DNA of 56,344 bases, from positions 1-56,344 of the forward strand of contig DDRH01000028.1 in the NCBI GenBank assembly GCA_002343075.1, given 5' to 3'. Below, in pieces: positions 1 to 10,518 of this stretch. The notes under the pieces were generated by a model. The model had not been told where the DNA came from. It was given only the letters and a program-made list of their open reading frames with translations, and did not search any database. Origin of the DNA: Phycisphaerales bacterium UBA2421 (GTDB taxonomy: Bacteria; Planctomycetota; Phycisphaerae; Tepidisphaerales; Tepidisphaeraceae). Each line of letters begins with the position of its first letter. Positions within the stretch are counted from its first letter, which is position 1. A program made the translations under genes and the position numbers.

Positions 1-1
1 C

Positions 2-2119
2 ACCAACACCGACGGCTACACCAATAGCAGCCTCAGCGCAATGCTGACGCAGAACCAGACCAAGATCGACACAGTGATCGGGTCGGCGAATTACGACGTG
101 GGCCACATCTTCTCCACCAGCCCCGACGGCGGGCTGGCGGGGCTGGGCGTGGTCGGCGTGAACGGTAGCAAAGCCCGCGGCGGAACGGGAACCAACTCGC
201 TGGATGATATCTTCTATGTGGACTACGTCGCACATGAAATCGGCCACCAGTTTGGGGGCAACCATAACTTCAACACATCGTCCGTGGGAGGAAATCGGAA
301 CGCCTCGACCGCCTACGAGCGGGGGAGCGGAAGCACGATCATGGCGTACGCCGGCATCACCGGGTCCAATAGCGACCTTCAGACTAATTCTGACCCATAC
401 TTCGGCTGGATTAGTGCTCAGGAAATCATCAATCGCTCTGACAACGTTATTCCCGGGGTCGGCACGCGCACGGCAACCGGCAACAGCGTGCCCACAGTCA
501 ACGGCGGCGCTGATTTCACCATCCCGGCGCAAACCCCCTTCGCCCTCACCGCGGTCGGGTCGGATGGTAATGGCGATACGCTCACCTATAGCTGGGAGCA
601 GGCCAACCTTGGTGCCGCGCAACTGCTCAACGCCGGCGACAACGGGGCCAGTCCGCTCTTCCGAGCGTATAGCCCGACGACCAGCCCAACCCGAACATTC
701 CCTCGTCTTCAATCGGTTCTTGCGGGAAGCAGCACGACCGCGGCACCGTTTGGCGGGTCGGCTGAGCTGTTGCCCACAACCAACCGTAACCTCAGCTTCC
801 GAGTGACCGCGCGCGACAACCGCGCCGGCGGCGGCGGGCTGAACACCGACGATGTTTCGCTCACCGTCGTCAACACCGGGGCAGCTTTCAGCGTAACCAG
901 CTTTAACACAGCCACGACTTTTACCGGCGGGACTTTGCAGACGGTCACATGGAACGTCGCCGGGACCACTGGCAGCGGCATTAACACCGCCAATGTCATG
1001 ATCAGCCTCAGCACCAACGGCGGCAACACCTTTACCCAGGTGCTCGCCGCCTCCACTCCAAACGACGGATCTGAAAGCGTCACCATCCCCAACGTTGCCA
1101 GCACGCAAGTGCGCATCAAGGTTGAAGCTGTTGGAAATATCTTCTTTGATATCAACAACGCCAACCTCACCATCAATGCGGCCACCACCCCCGCACCCGG
1201 CACACCCGACCTGGATGCAGTCAGCGACACAGGTATCAGCAGTACCGACAACATCACCCGGCTGAACAACAGCAACGCATCCAATGTGCTGAGCTTTACG
1301 GTTCCCAACACAATCGCAGGCGCAACCGTCGAGATCCTGGCCAATGGCGTCGCCGTCGGCTCGGCTGTTGCGACCGGGACGACAACGACGGTTGTCACCA
1401 ACGGCACATCGCTGATCAACAACGGCAGCCGCAACTTTACCTCGCGACAGACACAGCCGAGCCTGCCGGCATCGGCGCAGTCGAGCGCGTTGCCGGTTCT
1501 TATCGATTTCACAGCACCGATCGGCGGCGAAATCACGTTTGATCGGCTCGTCGGCCCGCATCAAGTTAAGGTCGTCTTCTCCGAGGATGTTGCTGGCAGC
1601 CTGACTGGGAGCGACCTCGCCCTGACCAACACCGCCCCCGGCGGAAGCAATGGCACGCCGGCCGTCTCCTACAACGCCGGCACCAACACCGCGACGTTCA
1701 CATTCCCCATTCCGGCGGGTGGATTGCTTGCCGACGGCAACTACAGCGCCTTCATCAGCCGGTTTAATGTCACCGATGTGGCGGGTAACAACCCGGCCAC
1801 GAGCATGAACGGGCTGTTCCGGTTCCTGCGAGGCGATGCCAACGGCGATGGCGATGTCGATCTCGACGACTTCACCACGCTCGCCGCCAACTTCGGCCAG
1901 TCGCCCCGTAACTTTGCGCAGGCCGATTTTAACTACTCCAACAATGTCGACCTCGACGATTTCACCGCGCTGGCGTCCAACTTCGGCGTGACGCTTCCCC
2001 CGCTGGAAGCATCCCTCCCGCGGCTTGCTGGCGCGTTCAGCCAGGTGACCATCGGCACGAGGACGATCGACCTCGCCGACGACCTGCTGCGCGATACGAA
2101 GTCAGACGAGATCGTTTGA
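2..2119 (+). CDS. Secreted reprolysin-like zinc metalloprotease with dockerin-like tail (5' partial)
   Basis: The reading frame is open from base 2, so the N-terminus and signal peptide lie outside the window; about 705 residues are present. The motif HEIGHQFGGNH (bases 233-265) is the extended HExxHxxGxxH zinc site of metzincins. It is followed by a Met-turn-like TIMAYAGI about 40 residues later, which fits the M12B/reprolysin-like family. The middle is Ser/Thr/Asn-rich with beta-sandwich character (Ig/FN3-like), and the C-terminal third has a bacterial Ig-like stretch. Near bases 1830-1990 two Ca-binding-type loops (DANGDGDVDLDDF and a second FNYSNNVDLDDF) form a dockerin-like pair, followed by a ~45-residue tail. 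Inference: an extracellular or cell-surface protease anchored or assembled through the dockerin-like module. It is convergent with copA. Confidence 0.85.
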   Translation, partial: TNTDGYTNSSLSAMLTQNQTKIDTVIGSANYDVGHIFSTSPDGGLAGLGVVGVNGSKARGGTGTNSLDDIFYVDYVAHEIGHQFGGNHNFNTSSVGGNRNASTAYERGSGSTIMAYAGITGSNSDLQTNSDPYFGWISAQEIINRSDNVIPGVGTRTATGNSVPTVNGGADFTIPAQTPFALTAVGSDGNGDTLTYSWEQANLGAAQLLNAGDNGASPLFRAYSPTTSPTRTFPRLQSVLAGSSTTAAPFGGSAELLPTTNRNLSFRVTARDNRAGGGGLNTDDVSLTVVNTGAAFSVTSFNTATTFTGGTLQTVTWNVAGTTGSGINTANVMISLSTNGGNTFTQVLAASTPNDGSESVTIPNVASTQVRIKVEAVGNIFFDINNANLTINAATTPAPGTPDLDAVSDTGISSTDNITRLNNSNASNVLSFTVPNTIAGATVEILANGVAVGSAVATGTTTTVVTNGTSLINNGSRNFTSRQTQPSLPASAQSSALPVLIDFTAPIGGEITFDRLVGPHQVKVVFSEDVAGSLTGSDLALTNTAPGGSNGTPAVSYNAGTNTATFTFPIPAGGLLADGNYSAFISRFNVTDVAGNNPATSMNGLFRFLRGDANGDGDVDLDDFTTLAANFGQSPRNFAQADFNYSNNVDLDDFTALASNFGVTLPPLEASLPRLAGAFSQVTIGTRTIDLADDLLRDTKSDEIV

Positions 2120-2173
2120 CCTTGGCTTTGATTGGGCTTTATTGAAGCTTTGTAGATCGCCGAAATCGAAACA

Positions 2174-2209
2174 TTGACTGAGCCGGGTCGCCTTACAGGC
2201 TTACCCGGC

Positions 2210-2222
<13 letters not shown>
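2174..2222 (+). terminator. Strong rho-independent terminator between convergent genes
   Basis: A perfect 15-bp inverted repeat (2174-2188 with 2203-2217) encloses a 14-nt loop and is followed by five T on the plus strand, then a T-rich stretch. It ends the metalloprotease transcript. The right arm overlaps the copA stop codon (2210-2212), so the same hairpin also sits at the end of the copper operon. The T-tract on the minus side is weaker. Confidence 0.85.
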
Positions 2223-4513
<2,291 letters not shown>

Positions 4514-4516
4514 GGC

Positions 4517-4735
4517 TTACTTGGAATCGATCGGGGGATAGCCTGCATCGACCAGGGCATCATGAATCTGGTTAACAGAGACCGTTGCGGCATCAAACTC
4601 CACATGCACCTTGTGCGCCGCGGGATCCACTTCGATCTTACTGATGCCAGCGTTGCGGCTAAGCGCCTCGCGGACTCGGCCGGCGCACTTCTGGCAGTGA
4701 ATGTCGGGTGAAACAAATTCTGCAGTGGTTGCCAT
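4517..4735 (-). CDS. copZ: Copper chaperone CopZ-like (HMA domain)
   Basis: A 72-residue single heavy-metal-associated domain with the metal-binding loop IHCQKCAGR (a CxxC motif) and the beta-alpha-beta-beta-alpha-beta pattern of CopZ/Atx1. It is expected to carry Cu(I) in the cytoplasm and to hand it to CopA and to CsoR. It sits between csoR (12 nt upstream) and copA (3 nt downstream) on the same strand, so the three are almost certainly co-transcribed and de-repressed together by copper. The domain usually has MxCxxC; here the first residue is I rather than M. Confidence 0.9.
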   Translation of the reverse strand: MATTAEFVSPDIHCQKCAGRVREALSRNAGISKIEVDPAAHKVHVEFDAATVSVNQIHDALVDAGYPPIDSK

Positions 4736-4747
4736 ACCGATCCTCAG

Positions 4748-5038
4748 CTATCGAATGAAACGTGAAAGTGATGTCTTGAGTTCTTCAACAAGTTCGTCCG
4801 TCGACCGGCTGCGCGTCTCGGGGTGCGCTGAGTTTCCAGTGTGATCGACGACACAATGCGCGATATGCCGGGTGAGCAGCTCGACCCCGAGCGAGTCCAA
4901 CGCCGACCGAACCGCGGCCACTTGCGTGAGGACGTCCACACAATAACGATCCTCATCGACCATTTTCTGCAGCCCGGCGATCTGTCCCGCGATGCGATTC
5001 AACCGGTTTTGTATCTTAGAATTGTTCTCGCGGTCCAT
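4748..5038 (-). CDS. csoR: CsoR-family copper-sensing repressor
   Basis: A 96-residue all-helical DUF156/CsoR-RcnR family protein. The three Cu(I) ligands of CsoR are present with exact family spacing: Cys33, His58 (24 residues between) and Cys62 (3 residues between). Tyr32 precedes the first Cys, as in copper sensors. The helical tetramer binds DNA when apo and releases it on Cu(I) binding. A canonical operator lies 12 nt upstream of the start codon (5050-5065), so it should repress its own operon csoR-copZ-copA. The Cys-His-Cys ligand set and context argue against the Ni (RcnR) or formaldehyde (FrmR) members. Confidence 0.93.
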   Translation of the reverse strand: MDRENNSKIQNRLNRIAGQIAGLQKMVDEDRYCVDVLTQVAAVRSALDSLGVELLTRHIAHCVVDHTGNSAHPETRSRSTDELVEELKTSLSRFIR

Positions 5039-5049
5039 CGCAGGATTCT

Positions 5050-5065
5050 ATACCCTATGGGGTAT
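5050..5065. promoter_or_regulatory. CsoR operator
   Basis: The inverted repeat ATACCC-TATG-GGGTAT lies 12-27 nt upstream of the csoR start codon. It matches the known CsoR site type (TACCC...GGGTA). Its position next to the start implies that repressor binding blocks the csoR promoter. Confidence 0.8.
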
Positions 5066-5079
5066 TTTTCCATCGCGTC

Positions 5080-5106
5080 AAAAAGCCCATGGAACGCATG
5101 GGCTTT
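5080..5106 (-). terminator. Rho-independent terminator after the YHS gene
   Basis: A 10-bp perfect stem (5082-5091 with 5097-5106) with a 5-nt loop is followed on the minus strand by a T5 tract. It lies between the YHS-domain gene and the csoR operator, so it separates that gene from the copper operon. Confidence 0.75.
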
Positions 5107-5112
5107 ATGGGC

Positions 5113-5394
5113 TCACTTGATTGTCTTCATGTATTTTTCAGGGTCTTTCTTAAACTCGTCGATGCAGTCGGCGCAACAGAACGCAACTGTTTTTTCCTTA
5201 TAGACATAGGTTACTTCAGGATCGATCTCGTGTTCCTGCATCACGCCGCAAAACTTGTTGATCGGTGCATCCGCCTTCTGCGTGCTCGGCGGGTCTTTTG
5301 GCGGATCCTTTTTTGGCTCGCCGGCGATCGAGTATCCCAATATCCCGCCCGCAGCGACAATCGCAAACACAATGCTAATCACAGATTTTTTCAT
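5113..5394 (-). CDS. Exported YHS-domain metal-binding protein
   Basis: A 93-residue protein. The start was set at the ATG at 5394 (MKKSVISIV) because AGGAG lies 6 nt upstream; an in-frame ATG further upstream lacks this. A hydrophobic signal segment (residues 4-22) is followed by a Lys/Pro-rich linker, then a YHS/TRASH-like domain with NKFCGV and the hallmark FCCADCIDEF, ending in DPEKY. Such domains bind soft metals, often Cu(I) or heavy metals. It lies just upstream of csoR on the same strand but behind its own terminator, which suggests an envelope partner in copper handling. The metal is inferred from family and context only. Confidence 0.8.
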   Translation of the reverse strand: MKKSVISIVFAIVAAGGILGYSIAGEPKKDPPKDPPSTQKADAPINKFCGVMQEHEIDPEVTYVYKEKTVAFCCADCIDEFKKDPEKYMKTIK

Positions 5395-5465
5395 GGTCAT
5401 CTCCTGATAAACCTGACACTTGAACCGCAATCCTCAGTCACTCACACCGCGACTCCAACTGCAAC

Positions 5466-5726
5466 TCATTTGGTGTAATATTGCGCGTTTTTCTCAACAA
5501 ACTCGTTCCACTCGGCCGGCAGATCATCCTTCGGAAAGATCGCCTTGACCGGACACTCGTCAACGCACAGCCCGCAGTCGATGCACACGTCCGGGTCGAT
5601 GAATAGCTGTCGGACGCTCGAAAATTCGGCCGATTCTTTCGTCGGATGAATGCAATCGACCGGACAAACCGTGACACACGAACCGTCTTTCACGTCGATA
5701 CAGGGCTGGGCAATGATATGCGGCAT
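5466..5726 (-). CDS. fdxA: 7Fe (3Fe-4S/4Fe-4S) ferredoxin, FdxA-like
   Basis: An 86-residue ferredoxin beginning MPHIIAQPCIDVKDGSC, which closely follows the FdxA family start. Cys9, Cys17 and Cys21 form the CxxxxxxxCxxxCP pattern of a 7Fe ferredoxin (the first cluster is usually 3Fe-4S). The second motif CIDCGLCVDECP supplies the rest. The ATG at 5726 was preferred over an in-frame GTG at 5738 because GAGGAG overlaps that GTG and would serve the ATG, and the family start matches. The role is cytoplasmic low-potential electron transfer; its partner is not evident from the neighbourhood. Confidence 0.9.
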   Translation of the reverse strand: MPHIIAQPCIDVKDGSCVTVCPVDCIHPTKESAEFSSVRQLFIDPDVCIDCGLCVDECPVKAIFPKDDLPAEWNEFVEKNAQYYTK

Positions 5727-5782
5727 GGAACGAAACACTCCTCAACAAAACCGACTGTAGTATAGGGTAACCCGGCAGATCA

Positions 5783-6109
5783 TCAACGCTTTGGCTTCAG
5801 ACGGAGATCGCAGTCATCGGGCAACGCGGCAAGTCTATCCTTGGCTTTCGGGCGGACCAACTTGAAGAATTGCTCGCAACGATCCTTCCCGTAGATGGGT
5901 AACACCACACGACCGCGTTTCTCAAAAGTTGATCCGCACCGGATATTGCTGCCCAGAAGGTGCCTCGCCGCCCGCGCAGCCGTGCTCGCATCGTCGAACG
6001 GCACACGCACCTCCCAGCCTGATCGGACACCCTCCCGCCGGTGATCCATTTTCACGCGGACGTATCCGCTTTGTTCGTAGTTCTCACGAATGATGTCAAT
6101 AATCTTCAT
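5783..6109 (-). CDS. Conserved-looking hypothetical protein, 108 aa
   Basis: I do not recognise this family. The protein is soluble, basic, has no signal peptide, and contains a GYVRVKMDHRREG segment, a DDASTAARAARHLLG helix and a FEKRGRVVLPIYGKDR strand-turn. Its composition suggests a small alpha/beta fold, possibly nucleic-acid or nucleotide binding, but no catalytic motif is visible. It ends 11 nt before gpmI's end region on the same strand: gpmI stops at 6120 and this gene starts at 6109, so it is the downstream gene of a gpmI transcript. Codon use is like its neighbours, which supports a real gene. Confidence 0.65.
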   Translation of the reverse strand: MKIIDIIRENYEQSGYVRVKMDHRREGVRSGWEVRVPFDDASTAARAARHLLGSNIRCGSTFEKRGRVVLPIYGKDRCEQFFKLVRPKAKDRLAALPDDCDLRLKPKR

Positions 6110-6119
6110 GTAATCGCTC

Positions 6120-7718
6120 CTATTCCAGCAGCGACTGCCCTGTCATCTCCGAAGGTACGTCGATTTCGAGCATCTGAAGTGCGGTCGGTGCCACATCGGC
6201 AAGCCGTCCGCCGGGGCGGAGTTGCTTGCCTTTGAAGCGGTCATCAACCACGAAAAGCTCGACGTCGTACGTGGTATGTGCTGTGTGCGGGCCACCCGTT
6301 GCGGGGTCGACCATCTGCTCGCAGTTCCCGTGATCGGCCGTCACGATGGCGCTACCGCCCTTGCGCGACAGCGCTTCGAGTATTCGCCCGACGCAGATAT
6401 CCACATGTTCCACCGCCTGCACGGCCGCCGGCAGCACGCCGGTGTGCCCAACCATGTCACAATTGGCGAAGTTGACCACCATCAAGTCATACAGACTGCT
6501 ATCGATCCGTCGGACAACCTCATCGCAAATACCGTATGCACTCATTTCTGGAACCTGGTCATAAGTCCGTACCGGGGTTCCGTCCGCGAGCTGTTTCACC
6601 GAGGGAACGATCTGACGATCTTCGCCGGCGAACGGCTCTTCACGGTAATCGTTAAAGAAAAACGTGACATGCGGAAATTTCTCAGTTTCTGCACAGCGGA
6701 ACTGCCGTAAACTCTTTCGTGAAAGAAGGTCGCCCAGGATGTTCACCATCTTCGCCGGCTTGGGGTACGCAACATGAACGGGCAGACCTTGCTCGTATGA
6801 CGTCATTGTGCAGAAGTGCAACTTCAGTTGCTCGCCTCGGTCAAAATCCTTGAACTCGGGATCAACAAATGCTTTGGTCAACTCCCGCGGTCGGTCGCCG
6901 CGATAGTTGTAGAAGATGACACTGTCTCCATCGCGAATGACCGCAGCCGGCCCTGGCCCGTCCGCCGACCGGATAATGCTCGGTGTGGTGAATTCGTCGC
7001 CGGACATGTTCGGTTCGGCTGGGTGATCATAGTAATGCTGAATCGCCTCCGCGGCGGAGCTAAACATAGGCCCTTCGCCCAGAGTGAGCGCACGATACGC
7101 CTTCGCGACCCTATCCCAGCGGCCGTCCCGATCCATGGCCCAGTAGCGGCCACTAACCGTCGCCACGGTCCCTACGCCAATTTCGGCCATCTTTGCCTCA
7201 ATCTGACGGAGAAAGCCTAAACCCGAGTTCGGCGAGGTATCCCGGCCATCGGTAAACGCATGAAAAAACACCCGCGCCAACCCCCGCCGCTTGGCCAGCG
7301 CCAGACAACCGTAGAGGTGCTCCAACAGCCCATGCACTCCCGCATCGCTGGCAATGCCTAACAGGTGCAGGCTCGATTGGCGATCCAGTGCATGCGTTAT
7401 CGCACGATTGACTTCAACATTCTGATAGAACTCGCCATTGCGAATAGCCTTGGTAATCGCAACCGACTCCTGATCGACCACGCGACCCGCACCGATATTC
7501 TGATGGCCCACTTCGCTGTTGCCCATCGTTCCTTCAGGCAAGCCGACGTCAAAACCGCTGGTGTGAATGAGTGTTGCTGGATACTCAAGAAGCATGCTAT
7601 CGTGCACCGGATGCTTCGCAAGATGCACTGCGCTGGCATGATTCCACTCTGGGTGCGGATTTTTTCCCCATCCATCGCGAACGATAATCACAACCGGACG
7701 TTTGGCAGTTTTGGACAT
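6120..7718 (-). CDS. gpmI: 2,3-bisphosphoglycerate-independent phosphoglycerate mutase
   Basis: A 532-residue cofactor-independent mutase that interconverts 3- and 2-phosphoglycerate in glycolysis/gluconeogenesis using Mn. Visible motifs are the N-terminal metal Asp in RDGWG, the phospho-Ser loop TMGNSEVGHQNIGAG, DGRD, a Tyr-rich region, and the C-terminal metal motif TADHGNCEQM. The start was set at 7718 (MSKTAKRP) because the family begins a few residues before the VIIVRDGWG strand; the longer ORF adds 20 unrelated residues. Length is slightly above the usual ~510. A 108-aa unknown gene follows. Confidence 0.93.
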   Translation of the reverse strand: MSKTAKRPVVIIVRDGWGKNPHPEWNHASAVHLAKHPVHDSMLLEYPATLIHTSGFDVGLPEGTMGNSEVGHQNIGAGRVVDQESVAITKAIRNGEFYQNVEVNRAITHALDRQSSLHLLGIASDAGVHGLLEHLYGCLALAKRRGLARVFFHAFTDGRDTSPNSGLGFLRQIEAKMAEIGVGTVATVSGRYWAMDRDGRWDRVAKAYRALTLGEGPMFSSAAEAIQHYYDHPAEPNMSGDEFTTPSIIRSADGPGPAAVIRDGDSVIFYNYRGDRPRELTKAFVDPEFKDFDRGEQLKLHFCTMTSYEQGLPVHVAYPKPAKMVNILGDLLSRKSLRQFRCAETEKFPHVTFFFNDYREEPFAGEDRQIVPSVKQLADGTPVRTYDQVPEMSAYGICDEVVRRIDSSLYDLMVVNFANCDMVGHTGVLPAAVQAVEHVDICVGRILEALSRKGGSAIVTADHGNCEQMVDPATGGPHTAHTTYDVELFVVDDRFKGKQLRPGGRLADVAPTALQMLEIDVPSEMTGQSLLE

Positions 7719-8051
7719 GGCGATGCGTCTTTCTGTAATTGCCAGGCGCATCTTACACAAATCAACTTGTCGAACCACGTCGGTGCGACACTACAACTAA
7801 AATCGCTATTTTGCTGAGTGAATCAGAAGATTTCGATGCGCCCGGCACTCGATCGAGATGATTGCGATCAGCAAGAGTTCTGCGCCGACTTGCTTCGACT
7901 CCGCGCCTGAATCTGAGCGACCGACCATCGCAGAAGGCGAAAAAGCTCGAATCGGCTCCCGCCAAAATCTTTTCACATTAAGAAAAAAGAGATTGACGAT
8001 CCGATAAGCGACAATAGGATTTGCAATTCATGAGAGGAGGTGATTGAACTT
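7719..8051. other. Non-coding divergent region between gpmI and the Lys-rich peptide gene
   Basis: No convincing ORF. It carries the upstream region of gpmI (minus) and, at its right end, a candidate promoter and a perfect Shine-Dalgarno sequence for the 20-aa peptide gene on the plus strand. Confidence 0.6.
7993..8020 (+). promoter_or_regulatory. Candidate sigma70-like promoter for the Lys-rich peptide
   Basis: TTGACG (7993-7998) and TAGGAT (8015-8020) are separated by 16 nt. The -35 is 5/6 to consensus and the -10 is 4/6. The position would give a leader of about 25 nt containing AGGAGGTGA. This is prediction from sequence only. Confidence 0.35.
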
Positions 8052-8114
8052 ATGGCAAAGAAAGCCAAGAAGGCCAAGAAGACCACGAAGAAGACGTCGA
8101 AGAAGAAGAAGTAA
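8052..8114 (+). CDS. 20-aa lysine-rich polycationic peptide
   Basis: The ATG at 8052 opens MAKKAKKAKKTTKKTSKKKK, then TAA. The Shine-Dalgarno AGGAGGTGA (8035-8043) is a near-perfect anti-16S match, eight nt before the ATG, and is one of the strongest in the window. A candidate promoter lies upstream and a clean terminator 130 nt downstream, so this is a complete monocistronic unit. Thirteen of 20 residues are Lys, resembling the C-terminal tails of bacterial H1/HU-like nucleoid proteins (AKKxTKK repeats). Inference: a free DNA- or RNA-neutralising peptide. It could also be a leader peptide or the relic of a longer histone-like gene. Its antisense frames are not credible genes. Confidence 0.6.
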   Translation: MAKKAKKAKKTTKKTSKKKK

Positions 8115-8243
8115 CGCGTCACTCTTCGCGCCGGATGCGTGGCTCCAACACAATCATCCGGCCAATCGGCAAGAAGCTTAGTAACAGCACAACGCGTTCG
8201 GTACAGGTCCTGGCTCCTAAAACTGGACCCACGAACTTTGCGA

Positions 8244-8280
8244 GAAACCTTCCCAGCCACGGCGGAAGGTTTCTTTTTTT
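8244..8280 (+). terminator. Rho-independent terminator
   Basis: A perfect 10-bp stem (8244-8253 with 8264-8273) with a 10-nt loop is followed by T7 (8274-8280). It ends the transcript carrying the Lys-rich peptide. Confidence 0.9.
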
Positions 8281-8448
8281 GTTACAGCAAGTGCGGATTG
8301 CCGCGTATCTGTTGCATGTGAAGAAGCATTCTCACGACTCGAGAAGTCCTTTAACGTCACGCGCAACTGTTGCCACTCGCTCGGGGAGTTCGTAACCTAC
8401 TATGAACCGGCGAGTAGCAACTGCCATCCGACACGGAGGTCGAAACGC

Positions 8449-9357
8449 ATGAGGATCATCGCTTTAATGAACCAGAAAGGCGGCGTGGGAAAAACCACCA
8501 CCACCGTCAATCTCGGTGCCGCACTCGCTGAAGCCGGACAACGAGTCTGCCTTATCGACCTCGACCCGCAGGCTCACTTGACGATCAATTACGGGGTTGA
8601 CCCAAGTCCTGATATCTGCTCGATTTACAACGTCCTCTGCGACGACGCGCCCCTGCGCGACGCCCTTCGGGCTATCGATGACCAAATCAGCCTCGTCCCC
8701 AGCAGCATTGACCTCGCCGCGGCGGAGGTGGAACTGGTGACTGTGCTCGGGCGGGAGATCATCCTCAAAGAGCGCGTCGAACAGGCCAACGTTGACTTTG
8801 ATTACATCCTTCTGGACTGTCCCCCGTCGCTCGGATTGCTCACAATCAACGCACTCGCGATGGCGGATGAAGTGATCATCCCCATGCAGCCGCACTTTCT
8901 CGCGCTGCAGGGGGTGGCCAAACTGCTGGAAACGGTCAAGCTCGTCAGCAAGCGCATGAACCCGGTGCTCCGCATCAGCGGAATTGTGTTAACCATGTTT
9001 GATGGACAGGCAAAGCTCTCAACTGAAGTAGTCAACGAACTGCGAAGCTTCATCGACGCCGCGGAAGACAAGTCACTGCCTTGGTCAAACGCGCGCATCT
9101 TCGACACCAAGATCCGCCGAAACATCAAGCTCGCTGAAAGCCCGAGTTTTGGGAAGCCGATCATCTCTTACGATTCGGCTAGTAACGGCGCTCACGATTA
9201 CCGTGCGCTGGCACGCGAAGTAATGGGAATGCTGGATCGCCCCGCGGTGACCCGCACACCGCCGGCCCCACCGACACCGGTCCCCGCGCGAGTGGAGATT
9301 TCGATCAGCCAGGACTTGGCCGAACCCCAGCCAAGCCACGATGAGGTCGCTGCGTGA
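8449..9357 (+). CDS. ParA/Soj-family ATPase (orphan)
   Basis: A 302-residue ParA-type ATPase. The deviant Walker A KGGVGKTT (residues 10-17) is followed by a Walker A' LIDLDPQAH strand and Walker B YILLDCPPSLG. The C-terminus adds a ~35-residue Pro-rich/acidic tail. The start has a good Shine-Dalgarno sequence (GGAGGT). Family members drive segregation of chromosomes, plasmids or protein cargo by ATP-dependent dimerisation on DNA. No parB follows; the next gene is a VanZ-like protein, so the cargo cannot be named. No plasmid features surround it. The name soj would be possible but is not assured. Confidence 0.9.
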   Translation: MRIIALMNQKGGVGKTTTTVNLGAALAEAGQRVCLIDLDPQAHLTINYGVDPSPDICSIYNVLCDDAPLRDALRAIDDQISLVPSSIDLAAAEVELVTVLGREIILKERVEQANVDFDYILLDCPPSLGLLTINALAMADEVIIPMQPHFLALQGVAKLLETVKLVSKRMNPVLRISGIVLTMFDGQAKLSTEVVNELRSFIDAAEDKSLPWSNARIFDTKIRRNIKLAESPSFGKPIISYDSASNGAHDYRALAREVMGMLDRPAVTRTPPAPPTPVPARVEISISQDLAEPQPSHDEVAA

Positions 9358-9761
9358 AGTCGGCTTCGCCACGGCGCCTGGCCAACCGATGGCTCGGCCC
9401 GGTTGTAGGTGTCTACTGGCTCATCGCATTTTCAGGAACACATCTGCCCGGCAATGCCCTGCCCACACGCCCCTGGGGCGACAAACTTGACCATATGGCA
9501 GGCTATCTCATTCTGGGGTTGCTTCTGTGCCTGTGGCTGGGCCTGAGCCGGCCTTGGATCAGATATGCGCCGCTGTGGGCGTTGGCACTGGCGATCGCCT
9601 ACGGCGCACTGGATGAGATAACCCAGCCGATCGTCTATCGCGTGGCGGATGTGGGTGATTGGATCGCAGACAGCATCGGCGCCACTGTCGGGGTGGCCCT
9701 GGGAAGCACGGTCGTCTTTCTAATCCGTCGGAGGCGTAACACGCAATGCGACGGCGGCTGA
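9354..9761 (+). CDS. VanZ-like membrane protein
   Basis: A 135-residue protein with four predicted membrane helices. The motif region DKLDHMAGYLILGLLL and the later ALDEITQP ... ADVGDWIADSIGATVG are characteristic of the VanZ-like family. The GTG start overlaps the parA stop (GTGA), so the two are translationally coupled. VanZ proteins affect teicoplanin resistance in some Gram-positives, but most members have unknown roles in the envelope. Coupling to a ParA suggests co-regulation only. Confidence 0.82.
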   Translation: MKSASPRRLANRWLGPVVGVYWLIAFSGTHLPGNALPTRPWGDKLDHMAGYLILGLLLCLWLGLSRPWIRYAPLWALALAIAYGALDEITQPIVYRVADVGDWIADSIGATVGVALGSTVVFLIRRRRNTQCDGG

Positions 9762-9896
9762 GCTGACCCTGCGACCGCGAGAGCCTCGCCGGACTTGCCG
9801 CTCGCCCAAGCTTGAATGACAGGTCTCTGGTTGAGCCTGTGCCCGAGCGTGGGCCGGGTGGTTCCTGTCAGGCTCAATCGCGAATACGATGGGCAG

Positions 9897-10427
9897 ATGG
9901 ACAGCCTTCACGCCCCTTGGCGCATGCAATACATCCGGTCGCTGCAGGGCGCCAACGAAGAGTGTTTCCTCTGTCACGCCTGCGGGGCGAACGACCCGCA
10001 ATCACACGCTGAGCGATTGGTGCTCTGGACCACAGAGCGCAGTATCGTCCTCATGAACAAATACCCTTATACAAATGGCCACCTCTTGGTTGCCCCTCGC
10101 GCTCATAAGGCAGAGCTGGACGAGCTTTCGAGCGAGGAACTGCTCGATCTGCAAGAGCAGACGGCGGCCGTTGTGTTGCTTCTGAAGCGGGCCATGTCCC
10201 CGCAGGGCTTTAACATCGGCATGAACCTGGGCCGGTGTGCCGGCGCCGGTCTACCGGGCCACCTGCATCAACACATTGTCCCGCGGTGGAATGGGGATGT
10301 AAACTTCATGGCGGTGGTGGGTGAGGTGCGAATAGTCCCACAGGCGTTGCAGCAGCTCTATGCGGAGCTGCTCCGATATGGAACTGACGCTGCAAGAGAA
10401 AGTGATCGAAAGCGATTTCGCGCTTGA
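9897..10427 (+). CDS. HIT-family nucleotide hydrolase/phosphorylase
   Basis: A 176-residue histidine-triad protein. The start was set at 9897 because MDSLHAPWRMQYIRS matches the typical start of AP4A-phosphorylase-like HIT proteins; the longer frame adds 27 unrelated residues. A Cys pair CFLCHACG near residue 25 is the usual CxxC metal site. NKYPYTNGHLLVAPRAH is the HIT beta-strand, and the triad GHLHQHIVPRW lies near residue 122. It is expected to cleave nucleoside polyphosphates such as Ap4A by an adenylyl-His intermediate. The last ~20 residues overlap the longest upstream extension of the next ORF, in another frame. Confidence 0.88.
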   Translation: MDSLHAPWRMQYIRSLQGANEECFLCHACGANDPQSHAERLVLWTTERSIVLMNKYPYTNGHLLVAPRAHKAELDELSSEELLDLQEQTAAVVLLLKRAMSPQGFNIGMNLGRCAGAGLPGHLHQHIVPRWNGDVNFMAVVGEVRIVPQALQQLYAELLRYGTDAARESDRKRFRA

Positions 10428-10518
10428 CTCACCTCGAATATTGGCTATCAATGCCGCCACTCCGCCTGCAATGAGGTGTCAGGCGCGATTTTGGTGCTCT
10501 TTCTGGAATGTGCTAGCC

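Noticed and set aside
709..1536. 275-aa antisense ORF within the metalloprotease
   Set aside because: It lies opposite a strongly supported gene, has composition typical of reverse frames in GC-rich DNA, and no motif.
7762..7965. 67-aa minus-strand ORF upstream of gpmI
   Set aside because: Overlaps the gpmI 5' region, no family, no ribosome site.
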